Shown piece by piece: positions 52,992-61,917 of a stretch of DNA of 64,000 bases. Each line of letters starts with the position of its first letter. Position 1 is the stretch's first letter. The DNA lies in contig NZ_CM001376.1 in the NCBI RefSeq assembly GCF_000237805.1, positions 1 to 64,000 on the forward strand, in the 5' to 3' direction. Below the pieces are notes generated by a model. It ran no database searches. It was not told the DNA's origin and saw only the letters and a program-made list of their open reading frames with translations. This stretch comes from Jonquetella anthropi DSM 22815. GTDB taxonomy: Bacteria > Synergistota > Synergistia > Synergistales > Dethiosulfovibrionaceae. Position numbers and translations under genes: made by a program.

Positions 52992-53879
52992 ATGAATATG
53001 GTAGAACTGCCCGATCTGAATATTGAAGAGCTGGCCCGTCAGGCCCTTCAGGAGTCGCCGGACGGGAACGGCCGGCTGCGGGCCGCGTGGCGGGCCTGTC
53101 GGGCTGAGGTGATGGGCCGTCTCCAAGATCCGGCCCAGCGGGGCGCCATGGCGCGGGGGCTCCGGGCCGTCGATCCGGGCGAAGACCGAGTGATCGGCGG
53201 CATCTCTCCAATCGGCGGCGCGCTGTCGGCTGTTTTGGGCAGCATGGCGTTTCGGGGCGGGCTCTCCGTCGTGGGGCGGGTAATCGGCGCCGACTTGTCG
53301 ATTCTCGCCGTGCCGGCAGCCGTTTTAGGAGGCGCGTTCGGCACGTGGGTTTGTCTGGCTCACGCCGAGGGAAGCCGCAAATCAATCAAAGCCGCGGCCG
53401 CGCTCAGCGCCGCGTCGGTTGTCCTGCCGTGGCGGGGCCGGCTGATGAGGGCGGCTTTTGCGGCCTTCAGCGGCGCTCGGCTCTGGGTCACTCGCCCGAT
53501 GGTTCGGTTCGACGAGGAAGACGCGGTTCAGCGAATTTGTCTGGCAATCCGCGCTGAGCTGACAGCGATCATGAGCGCTGAACTGGCGGGCGTTTTCCAG
53601 ACCATACCGGGGAAGTTGACGTCGTCGATTCGGGACCTGAGCCGGAGTTCCTCTCAGGACCGGGACGCGGCGGTCGGCGCGCTGCTTGACGCCGCGCGGA
53701 GCGAGGGCGTTCAAGGGCTCGACGGTCCGAAAACGTTCTGCTGGGAAGCGGGGAGCGAAGATCTGTACGAGACGTTCGGACTGGTTGAGCCGGGCGATTG
53801 GGTCAAAGAGGAGCGTCCGCCCGAAACGGAGCCGTCCGGCGCCGTTCGCCGCGGGCTGGTGAGGAAGGTGAAACGATGA
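52992..53879 (+). CDS. Membrane-active partner protein of an Hsp70-like ATPase (unknown function)
   Basis: I do not recognise a family. The 295-residue protein has an N-terminal helical part, a Gly-rich hydrophobic region (about 68-122: GGISPIGGALSAVLGSMAF and VPAAVLGGAFGTWVCL), a second hydrophobic piece (about 134-146), and a soluble C-terminal part ending in basic residues. The following gene overlaps its stop (ATGA) and carries a similar hydrophobic region, so they probably act together. The ATG at 52992 has GGAG a few bases upstream. Confidence 0.6.
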   Translation: MNMVELPDLNIEELARQALQESPDGNGRLRAAWRACRAEVMGRLQDPAQRGAMARGLRAVDPGEDRVIGGISPIGGALSAVLGSMAFRGGLSVVGRVIGADLSILAVPAAVLGGAFGTWVCLAHAEGSRKSIKAAAALSAASVVLPWRGRLMRAAFAAFSGARLWVTRPMVRFDEEDAVQRICLAIRAELTAIMSAELAGVFQTIPGKLTSSIRDLSRSSSQDRDAAVGALLDAARSEGVQGLDGPKTFCWEAGSEDLYETFGLVEPGDWVKEERPPETEPSGAVRRGLVRKVKR

Positions 53880-55828
53880 CGCGGGGCGTGCTGGCAGTCG
53901 ATTTAGGCACGAGCAACACGTACATCAGCAAGTGTCCGGACAGCGAGCTGAGCCCGTCCGCGGTGGAGCTGTGGGGCGAGCGGGGTAGCTTGGACACGGC
54001 GATTTTGTACCGGCCCGGCGAAGATCCGGTCATCGGTGAGGCCGCCACGTTCGGCTGGGCCGAGGCGTCGCCTCTCCAACGAAAGCGCTGGGAACTTCAC
54101 AGCCGGTTCAAGCCCGAGCTCGACCGAAGCGCCGACGTGAAAAAATGGGCGGTCGATTTCCTGAAAGGCTTGTTGAGCGGCGGTCGGAAGCGGCACTTGG
54201 ACATTGACCCGGAGGGGCGGCAGGTCTTTTTCGGCTTTCCCTGTCAGGCGTCGGAGAGCTGGCGCGGCGAGCTGAGAGACGTCGCCAGAAGCGCTGGATT
54301 TGGCGAGATCACGCTGCTTGAAGAGCCGCTGGCCGCGCTGGCCGAGGCTTTGGCCGCCGGCGCCTTGAGCCCGTCAGAGGTGCGGAGAAACGTGCTGGTC
54401 GTCGACTTCGGCGGCGGCACGTGCGACATGGCGTCGGTCTGCGGCCTGCAGGTGAAGAAGGCGTGGGGGGACTGGCTTTTAGGCGGCCGGCTGTTCGACG
54501 ACCTGTTCTTCAGCTTGCTGGCCGAGCGGACGGAAGGCGCGTTCGAGCGGTGGGAAGCCGGCGGCGCGTTCGAGTTCGTCCGGCTGTACTGGAGCAAAAT
54601 CCTGAAAGAGCGGTTCTCTGCCGCGATGGCCGACGACAGGACCAGACGGTGGAGCGGCTCGGCCGGCGAGTACGGGGCGATCCCGTCGCTCGACTGGGAC
54701 GAGTTTATCGGCCGGTGCCGTCGGTTTACCGCTTCCGGGCCACTTGTTGGGGATGTGCCCGGTTGTCCTGGGAGCGCCGGCGAGTGCGACTTGATCGGCC
54801 GGTTTGAAGCGCTGCTCGACGGCGCCGACGAGCCGGAACTGGTGCTCCTTTCGGGCGGTTCCAGCCAGTGGCCGTTCGTGGACGACGCTGTGCGAGTTCG
54901 CTTCCCGAGCGCTCGAGTGCTGCGCAGCGATCGGCCCGGCGGGGCCGTCGCCCGCGGGCTGTCCCTGCTTCCGGCCCTCACAGCCCGGCACGAGTCGAGC
55001 CGCCGTCAGCTTACCGCCGGATCGGCGGCCTTCGTCAGCCGCACCCTTCGCGGCCCGCTGGCGCAGGTTCGGCAGGAGGCGTCTCATCAGCTGGGAGCCA
55101 GCCTGTCCGGTCTGATGATCCGCGAAGCGGTCCGTCCGGCGGTCGAAGAGTACCGAACGGAAGGCGGACCGCTGGCGGAGCTTGAGAAAAAACTGAACGA
55201 TCGGGTGGAGGGCCTCCGCGGGCAGGCCGACGAAATGGCCCACGCGGCGCTGGGCCGATGGACCGGCGAGGCGGCCAACGTGCTGTCGCTGCTCCTCAAA
55301 GAGTGGTTCGCCGAAAACGGCGTCGTCTCGTCGCCCCGACTTGACAAGCCGATCGACTTGGGCGGGGCAGGCGCCGGGGCGGGGCTCCAGTCTCTGGCCG
55401 GCAAGTTAGTTCAGCAGGCTCTGTCGCCGCTGTCAAAGTTCGGCACTCTGGCCGTCTCGGCCTTGGGCGCCCTCTTGGGCGGGACTGCCGCCGCGCTCTC
55501 GACGGCTGTCGGACCGGCCGGCTGGGCGGTCGGCGGCCTGTTGGCCCTCGGCGGGTGTCTCGCCGGACGTCCGGCCATGGAGCGGTGGATGTCGTCGCTT
55601 GACCTGCCGAAGGCCGCGGCCGGGTACCTGCTTTCTGAGGCCCGGGTGAACCGAATGATCGGCCGGCTCCGGGAGCAGGCGGCAGGAGAAATTGACCAAA
55701 AACTTTCGGACGCGTGGGCCGCCGGGCTCGACGAGTTTGAAACGCTCGTCAAGCAGGCCGTGGCGTCTGAAATCGCCGGCCTTGACGCGTTCTGCCAGCT
55801 CGGTAGGAGGGAGGAAACGACCAAGTGA
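53876..55828 (+). CDS. Hsp70/actin-like ATPase with a hydrophobic C-terminal module
   Basis: The 650-residue protein has an N-terminal actin-like ATPase region: phosphate-1 DLGTSNT (residues 9-15), phosphate-2 VLVVDFGGGT (173-182), and adenosine loop LVLLSGGSSQ (322-331). Past about residue 380 there is no substrate-binding domain of DnaK kind, but helices and a Gly/Ala-rich hydrophobic hairpin at about 522-563. That layout recalls membrane-inserting parts of dynamin-like proteins. The start overlaps the upstream gene by ATGA. cobO overlaps its stop. Confidence 0.72.
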   Translation: MTRGVLAVDLGTSNTYISKCPDSELSPSAVELWGERGSLDTAILYRPGEDPVIGEAATFGWAEASPLQRKRWELHSRFKPELDRSADVKKWAVDFLKGLLSGGRKRHLDIDPEGRQVFFGFPCQASESWRGELRDVARSAGFGEITLLEEPLAALAEALAAGALSPSEVRRNVLVVDFGGGTCDMASVCGLQVKKAWGDWLLGGRLFDDLFFSLLAERTEGAFERWEAGGAFEFVRLYWSKILKERFSAAMADDRTRRWSGSAGEYGAIPSLDWDEFIGRCRRFTASGPLVGDVPGCPGSAGECDLIGRFEALLDGADEPELVLLSGGSSQWPFVDDAVRVRFPSARVLRSDRPGGAVARGLSLLPALTARHESSRRQLTAGSAAFVSRTLRGPLAQVRQEASHQLGASLSGLMIREAVRPAVEEYRTEGGPLAELEKKLNDRVEGLRGQADEMAHAALGRWTGEAANVLSLLLKEWFAENGVVSSPRLDKPIDLGGAGAGAGLQSLAGKLVQQALSPLSKFGTLAVSALGALLGGTAAALSTAVGPAGWAVGGLLALGGCLAGRPAMERWMSSLDLPKAAAGYLLSEARVNRMIGRLREQAAGEIDQKLSDAWAAGLDEFETLVKQAVASEIAGLDAFCQLGRREETTK

Positions 55829-56337
55829 CGCAGGGACTTGTCCAGATTTACACCGGCGACGGCAAAGGCAAGACGACCGCCGCCCTCGGCTTGGCCGTTC
55901 GGGCGCTGGGCCGAGGCTGGCCGGTTCGGATCATTCAGTTCCTCAAAGGGGTTCGAGCCGGCGAGCATGCCGCGTTCGAGCGGCTTGGGGTTTCCATATC
56001 CTTTGTCCCGTCCGACGTCCCGCCGTGGAAAGCGCGCCGGGAGGATCTGGTCGCCTCCTGCGCCAAGCAGCTGGCTCAGGCTCGGGAGGCTCTGGCCCAG
56101 ATGGATCGCGGGCTCGTGGTGCTCGACGAGATCATCGGCGCGTTGAACAAAGAGTACGTGACCCGCTCGGACGTCGAAGCCCTGCTGGCGGCCCGCCCGG
56201 AGAGCGTCGAACTGGTGATGACCGGACGGGACGCGCCCGACTGGCTCATTGACCGGGCCGGACTGGTCACCCGAATGACGCTGGTTCGCCACCCGTTTTC
56301 TCAGGGCGTGCCGGCTCGGGAGGGCATGGAGTTCTAG
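55825..56337 (+). CDS. cobO: Cob(I)yrinic acid a,c-diamide adenosyltransferase (CobO/BtuR family)
   Basis: The enzyme adds the adenosyl group to corrinoids. Motifs seen: TGDGKGKTTAALG (Walker A), IQFLKG, VVLDEIIGALN, and VMTGRDAPDWL. The 170-aa length fits the CobA/CobO type. The GTG start overlaps the stop of the Hsp70-like gene. It lies upstream of the cobalamin riboswitch, so it is not under that riboswitch. Confidence 0.94.
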   Translation: MTQGLVQIYTGDGKGKTTAALGLAVRALGRGWPVRIIQFLKGVRAGEHAAFERLGVSISFVPSDVPPWKARREDLVASCAKQLAQAREALAQMDRGLVVLDEIIGALNKEYVTRSDVEALLAARPESVELVMTGRDAPDWLIDRAGLVTRMTLVRHPFSQGVPAREGMEF

Positions 56338-56391
56338 CTTGACGCTCCTCTGGGGGGATGGGACAATAAAAAGAGAATTTGCAGGATAAAA

Positions 56392-56544
56392 CGCTTCGGG
56401 AGCAGTAGGGAAGCCGGTGTAAGTCCGGCGCTGCCCCGCATCTGTGAGCGGGACGACTCCGCAGAGGCCACTGCCGAACTTTTGGTGGGAAGGCGCGGAC
56501 GAGGACGACCGCCAGCCAGAAGACCAGCCCGGAGCACAGAAGCG
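56392..56544 (+). promoter_or_regulatory. Cobalamin riboswitch of the cbi operon
   Basis: The plus strand holds, in order, GGGAAGCCGGTGTAAGTCCG, GCTGCCCCGCATCTGTGAGC and GCCAGCCAGAAGACC, the conserved cobalamin-aptamer pieces. A P1 stem CGCTTC/GAAGCG (56392-56397 and 56539-56544) closes it. It is directly upstream of the B12 synthesis operon and would shut it off when cobalamin is plentiful. Confidence 0.95.
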
Positions 56545-56585
56545 CCCCCGGCGAGGGATACGGGTGACGGCTTTCGACGCGGCAG

Positions 56586-56629
56586 CGCCGCGGCGAGCGG
56601 GTAGCCGTGCCCGCCTGCCGCGGCGTTTT
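56586..56629 (+). terminator. Expression platform: terminator hairpin of the riboswitch
   Basis: CGCCGCGGC...GCCGCGGCG with inner GCGGG/CCCGC pairs and TTTT after it, between the aptamer and cbiK. It can be formed or blocked by the riboswitch. Confidence 0.75.
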
Positions 56630-56659
56630 GACGTCAAACGACAGCGGAGGGAACGAACC

Positions 56660-57457
56660 ATGGGAGACAAAGCGCTGCTGGTTGTTTTTTTCGGGACGTC
56701 TGTGCACGAGGCGCAGAGCGCCCTTCGCCGCTTCTCCGACGCGGCCAAGAAATCGGCCGGCGAGGGCTGGAAGGTCGCGGAAGCCTGCACGTCCAACATC
56801 ATTCGCCGGAAGCTGAAAAAAGAAGGCCTGTCGATTCCCACGCCGCTGGAAGCTCTGGCGCTCCTTCAGGACGAGGGATACAAGCAGGTGTTCGTTCAGC
56901 CCGGCCACGTCATTCCCGGCGCCGAGTACGACGACCTGCGAAGCGTCGTCGAGTCGCTGGGGGCGGTACGGGGCAAGTACGGTTTCAAGAAGCTGGGGCT
57001 GGGCCGCGCCCTGCTGATGAACGAAAGAGACTGCGCTGACGTCGCCGAGATCATTGGGCGCGTCTGGGAAAAGCTGCTCGCCGCCGACGAGGCATTGGTC
57101 CTCATGGGACACGGCTCGTCCCACGTGGCCAACGCCCTCTACAGTCAGGTTCAGACCTGCCTGTCCCGACTGTCGGGCCGGCTGTTCATCGGGGCGGTCG
57201 AGGGCTCGCCGACGCTGGACGACGTGCTCGCCCGGCTGAGCGAAAAAGGTTTGAAGAAAGCCGCTCTCGTTCCCTTCATGGTCTCGGCGGGCGACCACGC
57301 GCGAAACGACATGGCCGGCCCGGGCGCCAAGTCGTGGAAAAGCGTCCTGCAGGCTCAGGGAATTGAAACGCGGGCGTTCCTTGAAGGGTTCGGGGACACG
57401 GAAGAGTTCCTGAACTACTTCGGCGGCCGCGTGGCCCAGGACATCGAACGGTTTTAG
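56660..57457 (+). CDS. cbiK: Sirohydrochlorin cobaltochelatase CbiK
   Basis: The enzyme inserts cobalt into sirohydrochlorin in the anaerobic (early cobalt) B12 pathway. Visible are the start LLVVFFGTSVHEA, QPGHVIPGAEYDDL, MGHGSSHVANALYSQ, and a second His in SAGDHARNDMAG, which are the two metal-contact histidines of CbiK. The 265-aa length fits. No signal peptide, so cytoplasmic. The ATG at 56660 has GGAGGG upstream. Confidence 0.93.
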   Translation: MGDKALLVVFFGTSVHEAQSALRRFSDAAKKSAGEGWKVAEACTSNIIRRKLKKEGLSIPTPLEALALLQDEGYKQVFVQPGHVIPGAEYDDLRSVVESLGAVRGKYGFKKLGLGRALLMNERDCADVAEIIGRVWEKLLAADEALVLMGHGSSHVANALYSQVQTCLSRLSGRLFIGAVEGSPTLDDVLARLSEKGLKKAALVPFMVSAGDHARNDMAGPGAKSWKSVLQAQGIETRAFLEGFGDTEEFLNYFGGRVAQDIERF

Positions 57458-57487
57458 GCAAACAGACTGCGCCTCAGGAGGGAAAAG

Positions 57488-58174
57488 ATGAAATTTTACG
57501 CGGTGGGCGTCGGCCCCGGCGACCCTGAGCTGATCACGCTGGCGGCGCTTCGAACTCTTCGGGAAGCCGGGCTGATAGTCGTTCCCCTGTCCGCTCCCGG
57601 CAAGGAGAGCGAGGCCGAGCGGATCGTCCGGAGTCACCTCCCGGACGCGCCGATCCTTCAAATCGTCTTCCCAATGGTTCGGGACGAGGCTCGGCGCGAC
57701 GCGGAACTCCGAAGCCAGCTGGAAGCGTGCCGAAGTCGCTGGGAAGACGTCCCGTCAGTCGTCATGCCGGTCATCGGCGACTCGGCTCTGTACGCGACCG
57801 CGTTTTGGCTGGCCAAGGCGTGGTCGCAGCTGACGGACGTTCAGCTTCAGCTCGTTCCCGGCGTGTCGGCCCACTCGCTGGCTTGCTGTCTGACCGGCCA
57901 GTTTCTGGCCATGGGCGACGACGTTTTCTCGGTCATCCCCGGCACGGCGGCGGAAGAGCGGATAACCCAAGCCCTGCGGGCTTGCGACTGCGCCGCGCTG
58001 TACAAGCCCAGCGCGCTCAAAGGCCGGCTGAGGAAGATCGTGGCTTCCGCCGGGCCGTGGCGGCAGGTTATTCGGGTTGACCGAGCCGGCCTTGACGGCC
58101 AGAAAATCGTCTCTGGGCCGGAAGCTCTTGACGAGGCGTCGGAGTACCTGTCTACCCTGCTTTTGTGGCGGTAA
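57488..58174 (+). CDS. cbiL: Precorrin-2/cobalt-factor II C20-methyltransferase CbiL
   Basis: This SAM-dependent methyltransferase acts at C20. The N-terminal YAVGVGPGDPELITLAALR is the class-III methyltransferase signature, followed by VMPVIGDSALYATAFW and LVPGVSAHSLACC. The 228-aa length is normal. GGAGGG precedes the ATG. Confidence 0.93.
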   Translation: MKFYAVGVGPGDPELITLAALRTLREAGLIVVPLSAPGKESEAERIVRSHLPDAPILQIVFPMVRDEARRDAELRSQLEACRSRWEDVPSVVMPVIGDSALYATAFWLAKAWSQLTDVQLQLVPGVSAHSLACCLTGQFLAMGDDVFSVIPGTAAEERITQALRACDCAALYKPSALKGRLRKIVASAGPWRQVIRVDRAGLDGQKIVSGPEALDEASEYLSTLLLWR

Positions 58175-58206
58175 CCGCCCGAACCGGCGAGAAAGGGGGA
58201 GCGGCC

Positions 58207-58836
58207 GTGATTCAATTTTTGCCGCCTGACGCGATCGAGCGCCGAAGTTTTGAAATCATCCTGGAGGAAATGGGCGACCGGGCCAAGCTGATTCCGGCCG
58301 ACCAGCTGTCGCTTTTTCAGCGGGTCATTCACACGTCCGCCGACTTCGACTACTTGGACAACCTGTTCGTCTCGCCCGACGCCGTCAGCTCGGGCCGAAG
58401 GGCCCTGTCGAACGGCGCGACGGTGGTAACCGATACCAACATGGCTAAAAGCGGCATATCCTCTCACGCGATGAACCTGCTGGGCTGCAAAGTTGTCTGC
58501 CGAATGGCCGACCCGGACGTGGCGCGGGAGGCGAAAGAACGGGGAGTCACCCGGGCCGTCGTGTCCATGGAACGGGCCGCGCGCGAGACGCCGGAAGCCA
58601 TTTTTGCTATCGGCAACGCCCCGACGGCGCTCGTCGAGCTGTGTCGGCTCGTTCAGGCCGGGCAGGTCCGCCCGGCGCTCCTTATCGGCGTGCCGGTCGG
58701 GTTCGTGAACGTGGTCGAGTCCAAGGAAATGGCCAAGGCTCTGGACGTGCCGCGCATCATTGCCATGGGCCGCAAGGGCGGCTCCAACGTGGCGGCGGCT
58801 ATCGTCAACGCTCTGGCCTACGGACTGACTCGATGA
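58207..58836 (+). CDS. cbiC: Precorrin-8X/cobalt-precorrin-8 methylmutase CbiC
   Basis: CbiC moves a methyl group from C11 to C12. Motifs: VIHTSADFDY, DTNMAKSGI, AIGNAPTALVEL and IGVPVGFVNVVESK. The 209-aa length is normal. GTG at 58207 has GGGGGAG upstream. It ends in ATGA overlap with cbiD. Confidence 0.93.
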   Translation: MIQFLPPDAIERRSFEIILEEMGDRAKLIPADQLSLFQRVIHTSADFDYLDNLFVSPDAVSSGRRALSNGATVVTDTNMAKSGISSHAMNLLGCKVVCRMADPDVAREAKERGVTRAVVSMERAARETPEAIFAIGNAPTALVELCRLVQAGQVRPALLIGVPVGFVNVVESKEMAKALDVPRIIAMGRKGGSNVAAAIVNALAYGLTR

Positions 58837-59954
58837 GAGCCGAGCGGGTTCTGCGCGAGGGCGTGACGACCGGAAGCTGCGCGGCGGCGGCCGCGGCGGC
58901 GGCCGCTTTTTTTATCCGGGACGGGCGGATCGTCGACTCGGTCACGGTGGACGCCCCGGCGCGGAAGTTGTCCGTCGACGTGGCGTGGGTTCGAGCCTGC
59001 CCGGGCGGCGCTGAAGCGGGCGTCGTCAAAGACGGCGGCGACGACCCGGACGTGACGAGCGGCCTGACCGTCCAGAGCCGGGTGCGTCCCCGAACGGACG
59101 GTCAGGTGACGTTCTGCGCCGGCGCTGGCGTGGGGACCGTCACAGGCCCGGGCCTGAAAGTTCAGCCGGGCCAGCCGGCCATCAACCCGGTTCCCCGGCA
59201 GATGATCGCCCAAGCGGTCCTTGAAGTGCTGCCCCGCGGCGCCGACGTTACAGTCTCGATTCCCGGCGGCGAAACGGTGGCGGGGTGCACCTACAACCCG
59301 CGGCTTGGAATCGTCGGCGGGCTTTCCGTGCTGGGGACGTCGGGCATCGTCCGCCCGATGAGCGAAGAGGCGCTGAAAGCCACCTTCAAGGCGGACTTGG
59401 ACGTCAAAGCCGCCAAAGGCCGGCGGCGTTTTGTCTTCGTCTTCGGCAACATGGGCGAGGAGATGACTCAGAAGCTGCTGAAGCTCGGCCCGTCCAGCAC
59501 GGTCCAGATGGGCAACGAGGTCGGGTTCATGTTGCGGGAAGCCCGCCGGCTGGAAGTGACCGGCCTCATACTGGCCGGTCACTCGGGCAAGATGATTAAG
59601 CTGTCCGCCGGGATATTCCAGACTCACAGCCGGGTTGCCGACGGGCGAATGGAAACGCTCTGCGCCCTCGCGGCGCTCGAAGGCGCGCCCTTGCCGGTAT
59701 TGAACGACATCTACGCGGCCACGACGACCGAAGCGGTCCGGGAGATCCTCTGCCGGGCCGGCTTGGAGTCGGTCTGGGGCCGGGCGGCGCTGGCGGCCCA
59801 GAAAAAAGCGGCGGCGTACCTGTGGGGCGACGTGCGGATAGAGACGGCATTCCTCGACAACGACGGCCAGCTGCTCGGCGCGTCGGCGGGACTGGAAGAG
59901 CTGGCGTCAGAGATCAGGGAGGACGAGGCGGTATGGGAAAACTCTTTGTCATAG
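58833..59954 (+). CDS. cbiD: Cobalt-precorrin-5B C1-methyltransferase CbiD
   Basis: CbiD methylates C1 after ring contraction. N-terminal REGVTTGSCAAAAAAAA and KDGGDDPDVTSG match the family, as do GTSGIVRPMSEEA and ILAGHSGKMIKLSAGIFQTH. The 373-aa length fits. It overlaps cbiC (ATGA) and the start of the next gene by 22 bases. Confidence 0.93.
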   Translation: MRAERVLREGVTTGSCAAAAAAAAAFFIRDGRIVDSVTVDAPARKLSVDVAWVRACPGGAEAGVVKDGGDDPDVTSGLTVQSRVRPRTDGQVTFCAGAGVGTVTGPGLKVQPGQPAINPVPRQMIAQAVLEVLPRGADVTVSIPGGETVAGCTYNPRLGIVGGLSVLGTSGIVRPMSEEALKATFKADLDVKAAKGRRRFVFVFGNMGEEMTQKLLKLGPSSTVQMGNEVGFMLREARRLEVTGLILAGHSGKMIKLSAGIFQTHSRVADGRMETLCALAALEGAPLPVLNDIYAATTTEAVREILCRAGLESVWGRAALAAQKKAAAYLWGDVRIETAFLDNDGQLLGASAGLEELASEIREDEAVWENSLS

Positions 59955-61162
59955 GGGCCGGGCCGGGAAACCCCGGCGGCGTTCCCCTCAGGTGCCTTGA
60001 GCTGGCCCGTTCTCTGCCGAAAGTCTACGCGTTTGACAGGCCGCGCCGTCTCCTGTCGGGCCTGCTGGGCCGGCCGGTCGAGCCGTTCGGCCCGAAACTT
60101 GACCCGTCCCTCGACGAGCTGGAATGGGCGCTGGCCGAAGGGGACGTCGGTTTGTTAGTCACAGGGGACCCGTGCCTGTTCAGCCTGCTTGACCGGCTCC
60201 GAAAACGGTTCGGCCCGGACGCGATGGAAGTTCTGCCCGCTTCCGGCGCCCTTCAAAGCCTGTTCGCCAAGCTGAAAGAGCCTTGGGAAGGGGCGGTTGT
60301 TCTGAGCGGCCACGGCCGGGATCTGACCGGCGAACGGCTGGCCGGGACTGTGAAGGCCAACCGGCTGACGGTCCTGTTCTGCGACAAAGACCACACGCCC
60401 GCGTGGGCGTGCCGTGTTCTGGAAGATTTCGGCCTCGGCGGCGTCTCTGCCGCCGCCGGGGAGCGGCTGGACCACGACGACGAACGGATAGCTTCGGGGG
60501 CCGCGCGGGACTTGGCTGACCTGCCGTTTGGCGGCATGTCGGTCGCCCGGTTCCTCAACGGCTCGCCGTCCGGCCGCTTTTGGCCGGGGCTGAAAGACGA
60601 GAGCTTCACCCGCGGCCACGTGCCGATGACAAAGCGGTTTGTCCGGGCGCAGATTTTGTCGCTCCTCGCGCCCCAGCCGGGCGACGTGCTGTGGGATGTC
60701 GGGGCCGGAACAGGCTCGGTCTCGGTTGAGCTGGCTTTGGCAGCGCCGGAAGGGATCGTCTGGGCGGTCGAGCGCGAGCCGGAGGGGATTGAACTCATCA
60801 GGGCGAACGCCGCGGCTCTCCGCGCCTACAACGTCAAAGTCGTCGCTGGGACAGCGCCCGAGGCCTTAGAGGCCCTTCCGTCGCCCGATCGGGTCTTCGT
60901 CGGCGGCTCGTCGGGAAATCTGGACGAGATTTTACAGGCCGTCGCCGCTCGGGGCGCCGGAATTTCTGTGGTCGTCTCGTCGGCCACCATCGAGACGTCG
61001 GCGCAGGCGGCCCGATGTCTCGTGCCGCCGCTTTTCGTCGGCGCGGAAGCCGTCACGCTGACGGTGACGGAACACCAGAAGATCGGCCGAGTTCACCTGA
61101 ATCGGGCGCAGAATCCTGTGACCCTGTGGTACGCGGTCACGGCGGAGGAGACGGGGAAATGA
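59933..61162 (+). CDS. cbiET: Fused cobalt-precorrin-7 methyltransferase/decarboxylase CbiE-CbiT
   Basis: The 409-residue protein has an N-terminal CbiE part (about 1-195; FVIGAGPGNPGG, LLVTGDPCLFSLL) and a C-terminal CbiT part (about 205-409; MTKRFVRAQILSLLAPQPGD, then WDVGAGTGSVSVELA SAM-binding motif). The two are separate in Salmonella and fused as CobL in aerobes. The ATG at 59933 lies within cbiD. Confidence 0.92.
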   Translation: MGKLFVIGAGPGNPGGVPLRCLELARSLPKVYAFDRPRRLLSGLLGRPVEPFGPKLDPSLDELEWALAEGDVGLLVTGDPCLFSLLDRLRKRFGPDAMEVLPASGALQSLFAKLKEPWEGAVVLSGHGRDLTGERLAGTVKANRLTVLFCDKDHTPAWACRVLEDFGLGGVSAAAGERLDHDDERIASGAARDLADLPFGGMSVARFLNGSPSGRFWPGLKDESFTRGHVPMTKRFVRAQILSLLAPQPGDVLWDVGAGTGSVSVELALAAPEGIVWAVEREPEGIELIRANAAALRAYNVKVVAGTAPEALEALPSPDRVFVGGSSGNLDEILQAVAARGAGISVVVSSATIETSAQAARCLVPPLFVGAEAVTLTVTEHQKIGRVHLNRAQNPVTLWYAVTAEETGK

Positions 61163-61917
61163 TTCATTTTGTCGGAGCCGGCCCAGGCGCCGTTGACCTC
61201 ATCACGGTCCGGGGCGCCGAGCTGCTGAAGCGGGCGTCAACGGTCGTCTACGCCGGGTCGTTAGTCAACCCGGCGCTGCTGTCGTTCTGCCCGCCGTCCT
61301 GCGTCGTTCTCGACAGCGCGTCCATGAGCTTGGACGAAATTATTCTCGCGCTGCAGGAAGGCGAAGCCCGGGGCGGCGTCACGGTCAGGCTTCACACCGG
61401 CGACCCGTGCCTGTGGGGAGCCATTCGGGAGCAGATGGACCGGCTGGACGAGCTGGGAATTTCCTACGACGTCGTCCCCGGCGTCAGTTCGTTCTGTGCC
61501 GCGTCCGCCGCGCTTCGGGCCGAGCTGACCCGGCCGGGCGTCAGCCAGTCGGTGATACTGGCCCGGCAGGCGGGCAGAACGCCCGTGCCGGACGGCCAGA
61601 GGCTCAGCGACTTAGCGAGGTGCGGTTCTACGATGGTGCTGTTCCTCTCGGCCGGTCTGGTTAAAGAGGCCGTTCAGGAGCTTCTTGACGCCGGGCTACC
61701 CGGCTCGACTCCCGCTTGCGCGGTCTACAAGGCCAGCTGGCCCGACGAGCGGACGGCCGAAACGACGCTGGACGATCTGGCTGGTGAGATGGCCCGCCTC
61801 GGCATGACAAAAACGACGATGATTCTGGTAGGCGGCGCCCTGTCGCGGGCGCCTGTCCAGACGTCTCTGCTGTACGACCGGTCGTTCGGCCACGGCTATA
61901 GGAAGTCAGAAGAGTGA
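61159..61917 (+). CDS. cbiF: Cobalt-precorrin-4 C11-methyltransferase CbiF
   Basis: The start IHFVGAGPGAVDLITVRGAELL is the class-III methyltransferase signature, and YAGSLVNP, LHTGDPCLWGAIREQ, YDVVPGVSSFCAAS and ILARQAGRTPVPD are the CbiF/CobM pattern. The 252-aa length fits. ATGA overlap with cbiET. Confidence 0.95.
   Translation: MIHFVGAGPGAVDLITVRGAELLKRASTVVYAGSLVNPALLSFCPPSCVVLDSASMSLDEIILALQEGEARGGVTVRLHTGDPCLWGAIREQMDRLDELGISYDVVPGVSSFCAASAALRAELTRPGVSQSVILARQAGRTPVPDGQRLSDLARCGSTMVLFLSAGLVKEAVQELLDAGLPGSTPACAVYKASWPDERTAETTLDDLAGEMARLGMTKTTMILVGGALSRAPVQTSLLYDRSFGHGYRKSEE

Noticed and set aside
55411-56841. 476-codon minus-strand frame over cobO, the riboswitch and cbiK
   Set aside because: It crosses a cobalamin riboswitch and three plus-strand features and has low-complexity composition.
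56267-57661. 464-codon minus-strand frame opposite cbiK and cbiL
   Set aside because: Shadow of strongly supported genes on the other strand.
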